Assembly: GCA_025210375.1 (NCBI GenBank)
Contig: JAOASB010000019.1
Span: 1-64,000 of the forward strand
Reading direction: 5' to 3'
DNA length: 64,000 nucleotides
Source of the DNA: Maledivibacter sp.
GTDB taxonomy: Bacteria > Bacillota > Clostridia > Peptostreptococcales > Caminicellaceae
Shown: positions 9,078 through 18,317 of the stretch, in pieces
Position numbering within the stretch: position 1 is the stretch's first letter
Layout: each line of letters opens with the position of its first letter
The notes under the pieces: generated by a model
Told to the model about the DNA's origin: nothing
Databases searched by the model: none
Seen by the model: the letters and a program-made list of their open reading frames with translations, nothing else
Made by a program: the position numbers and the translations under genes

Positions 9078-9816
9078 TTAACTGTACCTCCTTTAGAACG
9101 GTTTTTTCAATATCATACCTATTTCCCATAATTTCTTTCCGAATTGATTTATACTCTTGTTCATTTATAGAATCAAACTTTAAATATTGTCCAGCCTTTA
9201 AAAGTACAGATGGGCTTCTTTCAGAATCAAATAAGTTCAAAGGAGTTCGTCCTATTATCTGCCATCCCCCTGGGCTATCAATGGGATATATACCCGTTTG
9301 ATTACCGGCAATTCCGACTGATCCTCTAGAAATTTTTTCTCTTGGGACCCCTAATCTTGGAGTAGCTATTTTTTCAGACATGCCTCCAAGATAGGGAAAT
9401 CCAGGGGTGAACCCAATCATATATACTAGGTAGTTTATAGAACTATGAATGTCGATTACTTCATCAATGGTCAATCTATTATGTTTAGCCACATTCTCTA
9501 GATCCACCCCATATTCACCACCGTACAACGTTGGAATATGGACTATTTCTGGGGGAGGAATCTTGACGTCCTTTATAGATTTTTCTAAATCCCCTAGTTT
9601 TTCTACTAACTCCTCATATGAAGACTTGATACAATCATAAACTATCAAAATTGTTGTATAGGTAGGCACAAGTTCAATTATTTCTTTAAGCCTTCTTTTT
9701 TTTATACAATAGCATAATGCTCTTATTTTTTCGTTTACGTCATCTGATATTTGATTACTAACCTCTAGAATTAGTCCACTATCTCCAGAGGGAATAAATT
9801 TTATATTCTCATACAT
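9070..9816 (-). CDS. pxpB: 5-oxoprolinase subunit B (KipI/PxpB)
   Basis: Allophanate hydrolase subunit 1 / KipI family. The signature GFTPGFPYLGGM and the RLGVPREKISRGSVGIAGNQTGIYP block are clear. I chose ATG 9816 (248 residues, starting MYENIKF) because AAAGGA lies 8 bases upstream and homologues begin there; an open frame runs on to 9870 but has no ribosome site. It works with PxpA and PxpC. In Bacillus the KipI homologue also inhibits the sporulation kinase KinA; whether this one does cannot be told. Confidence 0.9.
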   Translation of the reverse strand: MYENIKFIPSGDSGLILEVSNQISDDVNEKIRALCYCIKKRRLKEIIELVPTYTTILIVYDCIKSSYEELVEKLGDLEKSIKDVKIPPPEIVHIPTLYGGEYGVDLENVAKHNRLTIDEVIDIHSSINYLVYMIGFTPGFPYLGGMSEKIATPRLGVPREKISRGSVGIAGNQTGIYPIDSPGGWQIIGRTPLNLFDSERSPSVLLKAGQYLKFDSINEQEYKSIRKEIMGNRYDIEKTVLKEVQLNG

Positions 9817-9925
9817 TGTAAGCAATCCTTTCATATAACAAAAACGACTAGCCTCGCTTTGCCATTTCAAAGTTTTAAATTGTAAGCCCCAAGTTTTTTA
9901 GTCTGTATCTTAATTTAAAAGTATA

Positions 9926-10693
9926 CTAAAGGATATCCTTTAAGTTCTTTAAAAATACTTCATTTTCCATGAGCTTCTCCCTCAGATTTTTTGTAAACTC
10001 TACAGCCATTTCATTGTCACCATGGACACATATACTATCCGCCTTTATTTCTATTTCCGTATCATCTATTGCCTTTACACTTCCCTTTTTCATCATATCC
10101 AGTACCCTGCTTACACAAACCTTAGTATCTCGTATTACGGCTCCTTCTAGCTTTCTTGACACTAGGGTTCCATCATTATTATACGCCCTATCAGCAAATA
10201 CCTCATTAGATACCCTTAGCCCCACATCCTTTGCCGCCTTTATCATTTGTGAATCTGACAATCCCATAAAAATTAAATTCTTATCTATATCATATACGGC
10301 CTCAGCTAAAGCTTTTGCCAATTCATAGTCCTTAGCTGCAGTATTATAAAGGGCCCCATGGGGTTTAACGTGCTGAAGTCTACCCCCATAGCTTTCCACA
10401 AAGCTCTTTAGGGCTCCCACTTGATAAATCATATATGCCCTTGCTTCTTCCAAGCTTATATTCATATTTCTTCTTCCAAATCCCATTAAATCTGGATATC
10501 CGGGATGGGCTCCAATTGCAACTCCCTTTTCTATGGCTTTCTTTACTGTTTTTTCCATTACTACAGGATCTCCTGCATGAAAACCACACGCTATATTAAC
10601 GGAGGTCACATAATCTAATACCAATTCATCTTTACCTAATACATAATTCCCAAAGCTTTCTCCTAAATCACAATTTAAGTCTACTGCGAACAC
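9926..10693 (-). CDS. pxpA: 5-oxoprolinase subunit A (LamB/YcsF family)
   Basis: 255 residues. The N-terminal [12 protein letters not shown] and CGFHAGDP are diagnostic for PxpA, with GAHPGYPD and [10 protein letters not shown] following. The start is taken as GTG 10693, with GGAAGGTGAT 5 bases upstream, which puts the family's [11 protein letters not shown] at the N-terminus; the longer frame to 10708 begins with a TTG inside the ribosome site. It is third in the order transporter, YcsI, PxpA, PxpB, PxpC, matching the Bacillus ycs-kip operon. Confidence 0.92.
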   Translation of the reverse strand: MFAVDLNCDLGESFGNYVLGKDELVLDYVTSVNIACGFHAGDPVVMEKTVKKAIEKGVAIGAHPGYPDLMGFGRRNMNISLEEARAYMIYQVGALKSFVESYGGRLQHVKPHGALYNTAAKDYELAKALAEAVYDIDKNLIFMGLSDSQMIKAAKDVGLRVSNEVFADRAYNNDGTLVSRKLEGAVIRDTKVCVSRVLDMMKKGSVKAIDDTEIEIKADSICVHGDNEMAVEFTKNLREKLMENEVFLKNLKDIL

Positions 10694-10809
10694 ATTATCA
10701 CCTTCCAAGTTTTAACATGAATTTTTCGGTAACATATTTTATACCCTTATAGGATTACAGCAGGGGAGAAACATGAAATTTCCTCAATTAACAATCATCA
10801 TCTCCTATG

Positions 10810-11601
10810 CTATAAATCTCCTAGTTCATGATTCTTAACATCTGTTATAAACATATGTCCTGGTGCATGGGTTATGATAATCTCAGGCTTTACATCCATG
10901 GCAACTGCCTGGGGTGTAACACCACATGCCCAAAATACGGGTATTTCATTTTCCTTAATTTCAACCGGGTCACCAAAATCAGGATTGAATATATCATTTA
11001 TACCTATAAGCTTTGGATTACCTATATGTATGGGCGCTCCATGAACTCTAGGATATTTTGTTGTTATTTGAACGGTTTTCACTATATTATTTACATGTAT
11101 AGGTCTCATACTAACCACCATTGGTCCAGAAAAAATGCCGGCAGACCTACATTGAATATTTGTTATAAACATAGGCACATTACTTTTTGCCTCAATATGT
11201 CTTACTGAAATTTCTTGATCAATTAAAGCTGATTCAAAGGTAAAACTACATCCTAATATGAAAGAAACGAAATCCTCCCTCCAATAATCTTTGATATCCA
11301 AGTATTCTCCTTGCAATTCACCCTTTTTATATATTCTATACTTGGGTATATCCGTGGTTATATCAGACCCCTTAGCAATAATTTCAAATTCCTTTTGCCC
11401 TATATCTGTGACCCCTAAAACTGGACATGGTCTTGGGTTTCTATGGGCAAATAATAGAAAATCATAGGCTAAGTTCTTAGGTAAAACAACTAAATTCCCT
11501 TGGGCATAGCCCCTACACAGTCCTGAAGTTGGCCCCTGAAGTGTTGTTTCTCTTATTTGCTGTCTTACAAAAGCTGGACTTTCAAAGGATAAATCAGTCA
11601 T
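10810..11601 (-). CDS. DUF1445 / YcsI-family putative hydro-lyase
   Basis: 263 residues, DUF1445 (D-glutamate cyclase-like, YcsI). Recognised by the N-terminal RQQIRETTLQGPTSGLCRGYAQGNLV and the central PMFITNIQC and HVNNIVKTVQ. Relatives open 5-oxo-D-proline or act as hydro-lyases, which fits the pxp context. ATG 11601 is chosen because AAAGGAGGG lies 8 bases upstream; the frame extends to 11643 without a ribosome site. The 116 bases after it, before pxpA, hold a MITE-end-like motif (10771-10789). Confidence 0.87.
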   Translation of the reverse strand: MTDLSFESPAFVRQQIRETTLQGPTSGLCRGYAQGNLVVLPKNLAYDFLLFAHRNPRPCPVLGVTDIGQKEFEIIAKGSDITTDIPKYRIYKKGELQGEYLDIKDYWREDFVSFILGCSFTFESALIDQEISVRHIEAKSNVPMFITNIQCRSAGIFSGPMVVSMRPIHVNNIVKTVQITTKYPRVHGAPIHIGNPKLIGINDIFNPDFGDPVEIKENEIPVFWACGVTPQAVAMDVKPEIIITHAPGHMFITDVKNHELGDL

Positions 11602-11722
11602 ATCTATTCCCTCCTTTACATAACCAATGTATATTGAACACATTTGTAGTTCTAAGTTCCAAGTTCCGAGTTCTGAGTTTTAGGGTAATTCTTAAGGGTA
11701 TTATTAGAATAAAAGTCATATA

Positions 11723-11744
11723 ACCGGAGGTTTTAGCCTCCGGT
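11723..11744 (-). terminator. Hairpin after the Nramp gene
   Basis: Perfect stem ACCGGAGG / CCTCCGGT with a 6-base loop, 20 bases after the transporter stop. The T tract is weak, so it may act as a processing or partial-termination hairpin between the transporter and the ycsI-pxp genes. Confidence 0.55.
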
Positions 11745-11763
11745 ATATATGATATTGAATATC

Positions 11764-13002
11764 CTACATCAATCCTAAAACCTTTAAAATACCTCTAAGT
11801 CCTAGTCCAATAGCAACAAGTACAACAATTCCACCTAATACATTAGTTATCCCAGTATTTACATATTTACCAAGCCTTTTCTTGTTGTTCATTACATATA
11901 ATAGGAATATTGCAACTATTGGTAGTAACACTCCATTTGCTGCTTGTGCGAATATAATCGCTGAAATTGGTTTTAATCCTATTGCAGAAAAAACGATGCC
12001 TATAATCAGAACCAGCATCCAAACAGCTCTAAATTTACTGTCCTTGAAATCTTTTTTCCAACCCAATGCTCCCGATGTAGCATAGGCCGCTGCAAGTGGT
12101 GCAGTTATAGAGGATGATAACCCCGCTGAAAATAGTCCAAAGGCGAAGAAATACTTAGCCCATTGTCCTAATAAAGGTTCAAGCTGCTTTGCCATATCCC
12201 CTGCACTCTTTATTCCAACCCCTTTTCCGAAAAATGCGGCTGAAGCTGTAATAATAATCGCTACTGTTATTAGTCCACCAAGAATTATAGAAAGAAAAAT
12301 ATCTGACCTTGATTCCCCAAGTCCTGAGGCATCCTTCCATCTTTCCTGTACTGCTGATGAATGAAGAAATAAATTATAAGGTACCACTGTAGTTCCTATA
12401 AGTGCCATAACAATAAATACCGATCCCTTTGGTACAGAAGGAATAAACATACCGGATAGAATCTGACCCCAGTCTGGTCCAACTACAATTGCTGTAGTAA
12501 TAAATACTAAGCTCATAAGTACAACTAATCCAACAAGCACTTTTTCAATTAATTTATAACTACCTGTAAATAATAGAATAAATGCTCCAATACCCATAAT
12601 TGGTCCCCATACATTCATGGATACTCCTGTAATTGCTTCTAAGCCCAATGCTCCTCCCAAGATATTTCCTGTTTCATAGGCTGCACAACCAATACCAATA
12701 GCCGAAATAACTAGAAAAATGCTTACATATTTTATCATGGGATTTTCAAACTGCTCCCTTAGAGCCTCTCCAAGTCCCATCCTAGTAACTATGCCTAATC
12801 TAGCTGACATTTCCTGTAGTATGATTGTAGCAAATACCGAGAATACCATAGCCCATAGTAATGCATAACCATAACTAGCTCCTGCTAATGAAGCAGTCGT
12901 AACTGTTCCAGGGCCTATAAATGCTGCCGTTACAATTGCTGCTGGTCCCATAGTCTTTAATCTTTCCATGAAGCTTTTCTTTTTTCCCGATGCACCTTCC
13001 AT
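11764..13002 (-). CDS. Nramp-family transporter (YcsG type)
   Basis: 412 residues with about 11 hydrophobic segments. The family motif is GPAAIVTAAFIGPGTVTTASLAGASYGYAL (about 14-43), where metal-type Nramps have the DPGN motif. Here the Asp-Pro-Gly-Asn is replaced by GPGT, arguing against classical manganese or iron transport. As with YcsG in Bacillus, its place at the head of a pxp operon suggests uptake of 5-oxoproline or a related organic substrate; that is inference. The ribosome site is AGGAGG, and the promoter is of the sigma-54 type. Confidence 0.85.
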   Translation of the reverse strand: MEGASGKKKSFMERLKTMGPAAIVTAAFIGPGTVTTASLAGASYGYALLWAMVFSVFATIILQEMSARLGIVTRMGLGEALREQFENPMIKYVSIFLVISAIGIGCAAYETGNILGGALGLEAITGVSMNVWGPIMGIGAFILLFTGSYKLIEKVLVGLVVLMSLVFITTAIVVGPDWGQILSGMFIPSVPKGSVFIVMALIGTTVVPYNLFLHSSAVQERWKDASGLGESRSDIFLSIILGGLITVAIIITASAAFFGKGVGIKSAGDMAKQLEPLLGQWAKYFFAFGLFSAGLSSSITAPLAAAYATSGALGWKKDFKDSKFRAVWMLVLIIGIVFSAIGLKPISAIIFAQAANGVLLPIVAIFLLYVMNNKKRLGKYVNTGITNVLGGIVVLVAIGLGLRGILKVLGLM

Positions 13003-13045
13003 ATTATACCTCCTATAAATTAATATATATTTCTATAATATTTAT

Positions 13046-13062
13046 TGCAATAATCATGCCAA
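13046..13062 (-). promoter_or_regulatory. Sigma-54 promoter of the pxp operon
   Basis: On the minus strand TTGGCATGATTATTGCA has GG and GC exactly 10 bases apart and matches the -24/-12 consensus TGGCAyr-N4-TTGC closely. The start of transcription would fall about 30 bases before the Nramp gene. A sigma-54 activator is coded directly upstream. Confidence 0.83.
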
Positions 13063-13113
13063 TTCTATTTTATATATTTAGAATAGTTTGAATATTGACA
13101 TCAGGTCATGAAG

Positions 13114-13170
13114 TTCGATTTCGCACAAACAACATGAGCGATTTCGCAATTTTCGTGCGAAATCGCTCAT
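13114..13170. promoter_or_regulatory. Upstream activator sites for the NtrC-type regulator
   Basis: A perfect inverted repeat ATGAGCGATTTCGCA / TGCGAAATCGCTCAT with a 7-base spacer (13134-13170) and a third direct copy TTCGATTTCGCAC (13114-13126), 23 bases away. The sites sit roughly 50-110 bases upstream of the -24 element, the usual place for NtrC-family binding. Confidence 0.72.
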
Positions 13171-13323
13171 ATATAGCAAATTCATATTAACCTCTCTGCA
13201 TTACAACTTTTTTCCCATTGTTTTTTTAACTTTTTAAGATAAACATTTTAAGATTCTAATATACGCCAAGAAAAAATGCAGGATTATTAATTTTTTTTTC
13301 ATTTTTTTAAATTTTGGTATTAT

Positions 13324-14715
13324 TTATTTGTGGCCTTCAAAGTATTTTTCTATTCTTCTTTTTAGGGCAAATCTACTAATTCCTAATAAATTTGCTGCCC
13401 TTGAATAATTTCCTCCCGTTCTATCTAATGCCATGGTTATATACTTCTTTTCCATCCTTTGAATCTCATTTTCCAAACAAAAACTCTCATGAAAAATTTC
13501 CCGTTTTGATTCTCTAATATCTAAAGCTTCTTCAATATCTTGATGATAATTTTTAATTTCAGATGGAAGATGGCAAATATCAATGTAATCTACATGATGT
13601 AAAATAACTATTCTTTCGATAATATTTTTTAATTCCCTTACATTTCCTGGCCAAGCATAGGTCAAAAATCTATCCTTCACTTTGTTATTAAAGCCTTTAA
13701 TTGATCTGTTGAACTTCTTATTGTATATCGATAAAAAGTACTCAGCAAGTAATAGGATATCATCTTCTCTATCCCGTAGCGGAGGTAAATTTATGGGAAT
13801 TACATTCAATCGATAGTATAAATCCTCTCTAAATTTCTTCTGTTTTACGGCTTCCTCAAGATTTTTATTAGTAGCAGCTATTATTCTTATATCCACATCT
13901 ACATCCTGGAGTCCACCCACTCTCTTAAACCTACGTTCCTCTAAAAAACGAAGCAATTTTGTTTGCATACTTAAGGATATTTCCCCCAATTCATCTAAAA
14001 AAACTGTTCCTCCGTCGCCAATCTCAAAAAGACCTTTTTTCCTAGCAGTAGCTCCTGTGAATGCATTTTTTTCATATCCGAAGAGTTCACTTTCAACAAG
14101 ATTTTTTGGAATGGCTCCGCAATTTATCTTAACTATGGGTGCGTCCCTTCTATGGCTTTTCTTGTGTATTGCTTCGGCTACTAATTCTTTTCCCGTTCCA
14201 GTTTCTCCTTTGATAAGCACCGTTACATTATCATTTTTCGATAATATATCTATTTCTTTATATATTTCTTTCATCACAAAATTCTTTCCAATAATTGCAC
14301 CCACGGCATATTCCTTTTCTTTTTCCAATAAATACAGCTTCTTTTTCATATTAACTTTTTCAAGGGCTTGAGATATGATAATATTTATTTCTTCAAAGTC
14401 AAAGGGCTTTTTTATGTAGTCAAAGGCACCATACTTTATGGCGGCAACTGCAGTTTCAATATTCCCGTAGGCAGTCATAATTACAACCTCTGTATCCCTA
14501 TCAATACTTTTTATCTGTTTTAAAATATCCAATCCATTCTCATTCCCTAGTCTCATATCCAGAAATATTACATGGGGTTTAAAATCAAAAGCTGTTCTTA
14601 TACCACTCTCCCCATCCATAGCACACTTAGCTTCATATCCCATATCCTTTAAGCCTTCCATCAAGGACAAACAAATGGTTTTCTCATCATCAATTATTAG
14701 TACTCTTTTCTTCAT
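13324..14715 (-). CDS. Sigma-54-dependent response regulator, NtrC/AtoC family
   Basis: 463 residues in three parts. The receiver (1-120) has DDE at 9-11, phospho-acceptor Asp in VIFLDMRLGNENG and conserved Lys in YIKKPFDF. The AAA+ domain (about 145-375) has Walker A GETGTGKE, the sigma-54 contact loop NAFTGA (a variant of GAFTGA) and GGTVFLDELGE. A Fis-type helix-turn-helix ends the protein (NYSRAANLLGISRFALKRRI). It overlaps the kinase gene by 26 bases. With a sigma-54 promoter and palindromes just downstream, it is the probable activator of the Nramp-pxp operon. Confidence 0.93.
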   Translation of the reverse strand: MKKRVLIIDDEKTICLSLMEGLKDMGYEAKCAMDGESGIRTAFDFKPHVIFLDMRLGNENGLDILKQIKSIDRDTEVVIMTAYGNIETAVAAIKYGAFDYIKKPFDFEEINIIISQALEKVNMKKKLYLLEKEKEYAVGAIIGKNFVMKEIYKEIDILSKNDNVTVLIKGETGTGKELVAEAIHKKSHRRDAPIVKINCGAIPKNLVESELFGYEKNAFTGATARKKGLFEIGDGGTVFLDELGEISLSMQTKLLRFLEERRFKRVGGLQDVDVDIRIIAATNKNLEEAVKQKKFREDLYYRLNVIPINLPPLRDREDDILLLAEYFLSIYNKKFNRSIKGFNNKVKDRFLTYAWPGNVRELKNIIERIVILHHVDYIDICHLPSEIKNYHQDIEEALDIRESKREIFHESFCLENEIQRMEKKYITMALDRTGGNYSRAANLLGISRFALKRRIEKYFEGHK

Positions 14716-16474
14716 CTAATTCACCACCATAGATAGGAAATTTAATAATAACTTTAGTTCCTTCACCAACAATACTATTTACCTCAATCCCTCCATTATT
14801 CTCAACTATTAGTTTATGAACAACAGATAATCCTAAGCCCGTCCCCTGGGGATCAGTAGTAAAAAATGGATTAAATATTTTTTCTAGATTCTCACTTTCA
14901 ATTCCACATCCGTTATCCTCAAATACAATACTTAAAAAATCTTTTTCTTTATTACGAATGGTTTCAAGCTTTACATTTAATATTCCTAGCATCTGCATTG
15001 AGCTTATTGCATTTTTTATTATATTAATAAACACTTGTTCAATTTGAGCCTTATCTACGAATACCAACAAGTTTTTAGCTTCTACATGAACATTTGTCTT
15101 TATATTTTTTTCTTGTATGTACTTCTTTGTGATATCTAATGATTTATTAAGTATATGTAATATGTTTATCATATCATATTCAGGCAAATGGGGTTTCGCA
15201 AAATCAAGGAGCTGAGTTATAAGATTGTTTAGTCTATCTATTTCATACAATGTACTATTAAATAAATTAAGATTTGATTCTTCCTTATCCTTACAAAGTC
15301 TCCCCTTTAAAACTTGTATACTCATTTTCATCCCTGCAAGGGGATTACGAATTTCATGGGCTAATCCAGCTGCTAATTGTCCAATAGAAGTCAATCTATT
15401 GATTCTTTCAATATTTTGCTCTATTGTTTTTCTTCTTGTTATATCATTAAAGCCACAAATAGCTCCATTTACTTTATTATCTTCACTTCTAAGCAAAGAG
15501 GTTGTAACATCCCAATACTGCTTATTTCCATCATCTACTTTGTGTAATGCCAATACTTTATTTTTACTTTCTTCCTGTGAAAGGGTCTCCTTTAATTGCT
15601 TAATTAAAGTTTCTTTAAGACTTTCCTTTTGTTTATCCTTATATTCTAAAATCCTTTGACCGGTTTCATTAACGGATAAAATATCTCCCCCTTTGTCCAT
15701 GGTAATAATTCCAATTGAAATACTTCTTAGAATATCTTCATTGAATTTCTTTAATTCCATAAGTTTTTTTGTGTTTTTTTCAAGCTTACTAACCATGGTT
15801 TTAAGGGCTTCTGCAAGTACTCCTATTTCATCTTTCCGGCATATATTTATTTCTTCTTTTAGATTTCCCTTACCTATTTCATGACATATGCCAGCTAATA
15901 TTTTTATTGGTTTTGAGATATTATGGGATACAAAGATAGTTGCCTGCATAGAAAATACAAGGAAAATAATTGCTATCAAAAGAGTATGCTTCTGGATTTC
16001 CACCAGTTCATCGGCAAAAATATCTTTATGTAATCCGTATCCTATTTCCCATTCCCATTTATTAAAACTTTTATAGATAAATAATATATCATCATCCCTA
16101 TGAACACCGTCCTTTGATCTTAGTACATCATCCAACATATTATTAATAAAGGAATCCTCCCCACTAAGATTGTTTAAAATAAGCTCATTATTCTCAATAA
16201 TAACCATGCCATCTTTGTTTAGCTCTTTAAAATAGTTAATGGCATTTTCTTTTGCTGATTCAATGGATAGGTCATTTTTATCCACATCTTCATTGATTCT
16301 ATTAATAAAAAATATATGTTCGTCTAAATTTTCTTCAAGATTTTTTGCCTTATTGTTTAAAAGCATTTGATATCCATTCCAATATGAAACAATACCTATT
16401 ATTAATATTGGTAATATTACTAGAATCATAAAGGGAATCAGTATCTTATTTTCTATATCCCATTTCACCATCAA
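14690..16474 (-). CDS. Membrane sensor histidine kinase
   Basis: 594 residues: TM1 (about 12-32), an extracytoplasmic sensor region (about 33-170), TM2 (about 172-192), HAMP (about 193-245), PAS (about 255-365), His-kinase dimerisation domain with phospho-acceptor in GLAHEIRNPLAGM, and an ATPase domain with N box (FINIIKNAISSM), G1 (EDNGCGI) and G2 (GTGLGLSVVHKL). It is the cognate partner of the following NtrC-type regulator. The sodium symporter gene upstream in the same run suggests that the substrate, or transport itself, is sensed. Confidence 0.92.
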   Translation of the reverse strand: MMVKWDIENKILIPFMILVILPILIIGIVSYWNGYQMLLNNKAKNLEENLDEHIFFINRINEDVDKNDLSIESAKENAINYFKELNKDGMVIIENNELILNNLSGEDSFINNMLDDVLRSKDGVHRDDDILFIYKSFNKWEWEIGYGLHKDIFADELVEIQKHTLLIAIIFLVFSMQATIFVSHNISKPIKILAGICHEIGKGNLKEEINICRKDEIGVLAEALKTMVSKLEKNTKKLMELKKFNEDILRSISIGIITMDKGGDILSVNETGQRILEYKDKQKESLKETLIKQLKETLSQEESKNKVLALHKVDDGNKQYWDVTTSLLRSEDNKVNGAICGFNDITRRKTIEQNIERINRLTSIGQLAAGLAHEIRNPLAGMKMSIQVLKGRLCKDKEESNLNLFNSTLYEIDRLNNLITQLLDFAKPHLPEYDMINILHILNKSLDITKKYIQEKNIKTNVHVEAKNLLVFVDKAQIEQVFINIIKNAISSMQMLGILNVKLETIRNKEKDFLSIVFEDNGCGIESENLEKIFNPFFTTDPQGTGLGLSVVHKLIVENNGGIEVNSIVGEGTKVIIKFPIYGGELDEEKSTNN

Positions 16475-16514
16475 TCACCTTTTTCTAATGATAAAGATAA
16501 ATAAATCCATATGT

Positions 16515-17969
16515 TTATTTATAAGTAACTCTACTGATTACATAAAATAATACTAACGATACAACCACAGCCGGTAATACTGGATGAATTATGGCAGCCC
16601 ATGAATCCCCAATGGTATTTATTAGGAAAAATAAGGTTATTGTTACCAACCCCCCTACAAAGGATGCTAAGGCTCCTTGCTTTGTTGCTTTTTGCCAATA
16701 CAGTCCCCCATACAAGGGTAATAGGAAGGTCACAGAAAAGATCGCCCAGATATAGCTTCCATAAATAAGTAGGCTAGTGGGAGGATTTATGGATAGTATT
16801 AAGGATATAGTCCCGGCTAAAAATATAAATAATCTATTTAGATTCAACAGCCTTTCTTCAGTTATATTCTCGTTGAAAAGATTTTTATAAATATCGTAAC
16901 TAAATCCACTTGCCAATATAAGAAGCTGTGAATTTGCAGTTGATATAGCTGCCGCAGCCATACTAATCAGTATAAATCCACTTAAGGGAGAATATATCAC
17001 ATTATTTATTACATATGGAAAAATTTCATCCACGGACTGTATACTTTCAAGGGATGGTTCTAATACCCTGGAGCCTATTCCTATGATCAATATTCCTATA
17101 TATATTACTGACAATACAAGTACCGATATACATATCATTCTTACCGAGGTCTTTTTATCCTTTGCAGAGGATATCCTAATTGCATATTGCGGATTTGCCG
17201 CTAGTCCTAATCCCCAAGCAAGGGAAACTGAAAAGATCATGATAGGATTTTGAAGGCCTTTACAAAAGGGATCTAAAAGACCTCCCTTTTCTATTGTATA
17301 TGGAAAGCTTGGAAATGGCTTATTTGATATCAAAGAGGCTTTTTCATTCATCAAGGTTAATCCACCAATATCCTTTAATATAATAGATGCAGCTATTATT
17401 GTTCCTATGAAAAATAAAATGAAATTTAAACCATCGGTTCTTGTTACAGAAAACAATCCCCCAAAGGTGGTATATATTACGAATAGATAGACAAGAAAAA
17501 TAGATAATGTATAGTTTATATCCAAAAGCTGTGACATAACAATTCCAAATCCACGTATTTGGATGATAATATAAAGAATATAGGAGATTACGATTACTAA
17601 CCCTCCCAATGCCTGAAGTAATCTACTATCATACCTGATCCTAAAATATTCAGGAACCGTTAATATATCATAGTCCTTTAATCTCACTGACATAAATACT
17701 AAAAATATAGCTCCTAAAAACCACCCCACAACCGAGTATAGAATAACCGAATATCCATAGGCATATAAAGTTCCCGTCAACCCTTGCATAGAAGCAGCAC
17801 TGAACCAAGTGGCCGTAAAAGTGAAAATACTGGCCCTTAACCCAAGACTATTCCCTGCAACATAGAAATCCCTTATATTTGTTGTTTTCTTAAAACCCCC
17901 CTTGCCTACCCATAATAATACAAAGGTATAGAATGTAAAATATATAAGATATACTAAACTTTTATTCAT
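16515..17969 (-). CDS. Sodium:solute symporter (SSS family)
   Basis: 484 residues with about 13 membrane helices. Family features are TNIRDFYVAGNSLG (about 30-43), FTATWFSAASMQGLTG (about 51-66), and a C-terminal half rich in small residues (SMAAAAISTANSQLLI). It starts one base after the stop of the accessory-protein gene and precedes the sensor kinase by 40 bases. The substrate cannot be read from sequence; operon context hints at the same compound handled by the pxp genes. Confidence 0.88.
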   Translation of the reverse strand: MNKSLVYLIYFTFYTFVLLWVGKGGFKKTTNIRDFYVAGNSLGLRASIFTFTATWFSAASMQGLTGTLYAYGYSVILYSVVGWFLGAIFLVFMSVRLKDYDILTVPEYFRIRYDSRLLQALGGLVIVISYILYIIIQIRGFGIVMSQLLDINYTLSIFLVYLFVIYTTFGGLFSVTRTDGLNFILFFIGTIIAASIILKDIGGLTLMNEKASLISNKPFPSFPYTIEKGGLLDPFCKGLQNPIMIFSVSLAWGLGLAANPQYAIRISSAKDKKTSVRMICISVLVLSVIYIGILIIGIGSRVLEPSLESIQSVDEIFPYVINNVIYSPLSGFILISMAAAAISTANSQLLILASGFSYDIYKNLFNENITEERLLNLNRLFIFLAGTISLILSINPPTSLLIYGSYIWAIFSVTFLLPLYGGLYWQKATKQGALASFVGGLVTITLFFLINTIGDSWAAIIHPVLPAVVVSLVLFYVISRVTYK

Positions 17970-17970
17970 A

Positions 17971-18102
17971 TTATGAAATCACCTTCTTGCACTTTAAAAT
18001 TAAAGCAACAATTGATGGGCCTAAGGCAGAAATAATAAATAATCCACCCACTATAACCCAAGTTCTAACCGGTAGTCCCAGCAATAGGATCTCATTATTC
18101 AT
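17971..18102 (-). CDS. Small accessory membrane protein of the symporter
   Basis: A 43-residue protein with a single membrane helix (about residues 11-35) and a basic tail (KCKKVIS). AGAGGGGG lies 6-7 bases before the ATG, and the symporter ATG follows one base after its stop. Such tiny proteins before SSS symporters are known as symporter small accessory proteins; they are easily missed in gene calling. Confidence 0.78.
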   Translation of the reverse strand: MNNEILLLGLPVRTWVIVGGLFIISALGPSIVALILKCKKVIS

Positions 18103-18251
18103 TTTCGATCCCCCTCTAAATTAACATTATATGTTTCTTATTATTTTCTTTTTTATCTTTAATCTATAGAGATTCCAGTCAAAGCTTCAATTTATACATA
18201 TCAGGACTCACCTTAATTTTACCCACCCCATATCCTTAAGGTTTTTGAGGT

Positions 18252-18300
18252 AAAAAAAAATCCTCCTAAGCTTACTTTTTATCATACTCCAGGAGGATTT
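18252..18300 (-). terminator. Terminator of the copper-amine-oxidase-domain gene
   Basis: Stem AAATCCTCCT / AGGAGGATTT followed by a nine-T run on the minus strand, just beyond the stop at 18318. Confidence 0.9.
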
Positions 18301-18317
18301 ATATTTCTTATATTATA

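Noticed and set aside
10771-10789. Third copy of MITE family 1
   Set aside because: Only one end-like motif of about 17 bases is present, with no matching interior or second end; it may be a remnant or chance.
11641-11690. Short AGTTCC-like tandem repeat (possible CRISPR or operator array)
   Set aside because: Units are 7-8 bases, degenerate and without spacers; simple-sequence DNA is enough to explain it.
16546-18102. Sigma-54 promoter before the symporter operon
   Set aside because: I looked for GG-N10-GC elements between 18103 and 18250 on the minus strand and found none with the TGGCAy and TTGC context.
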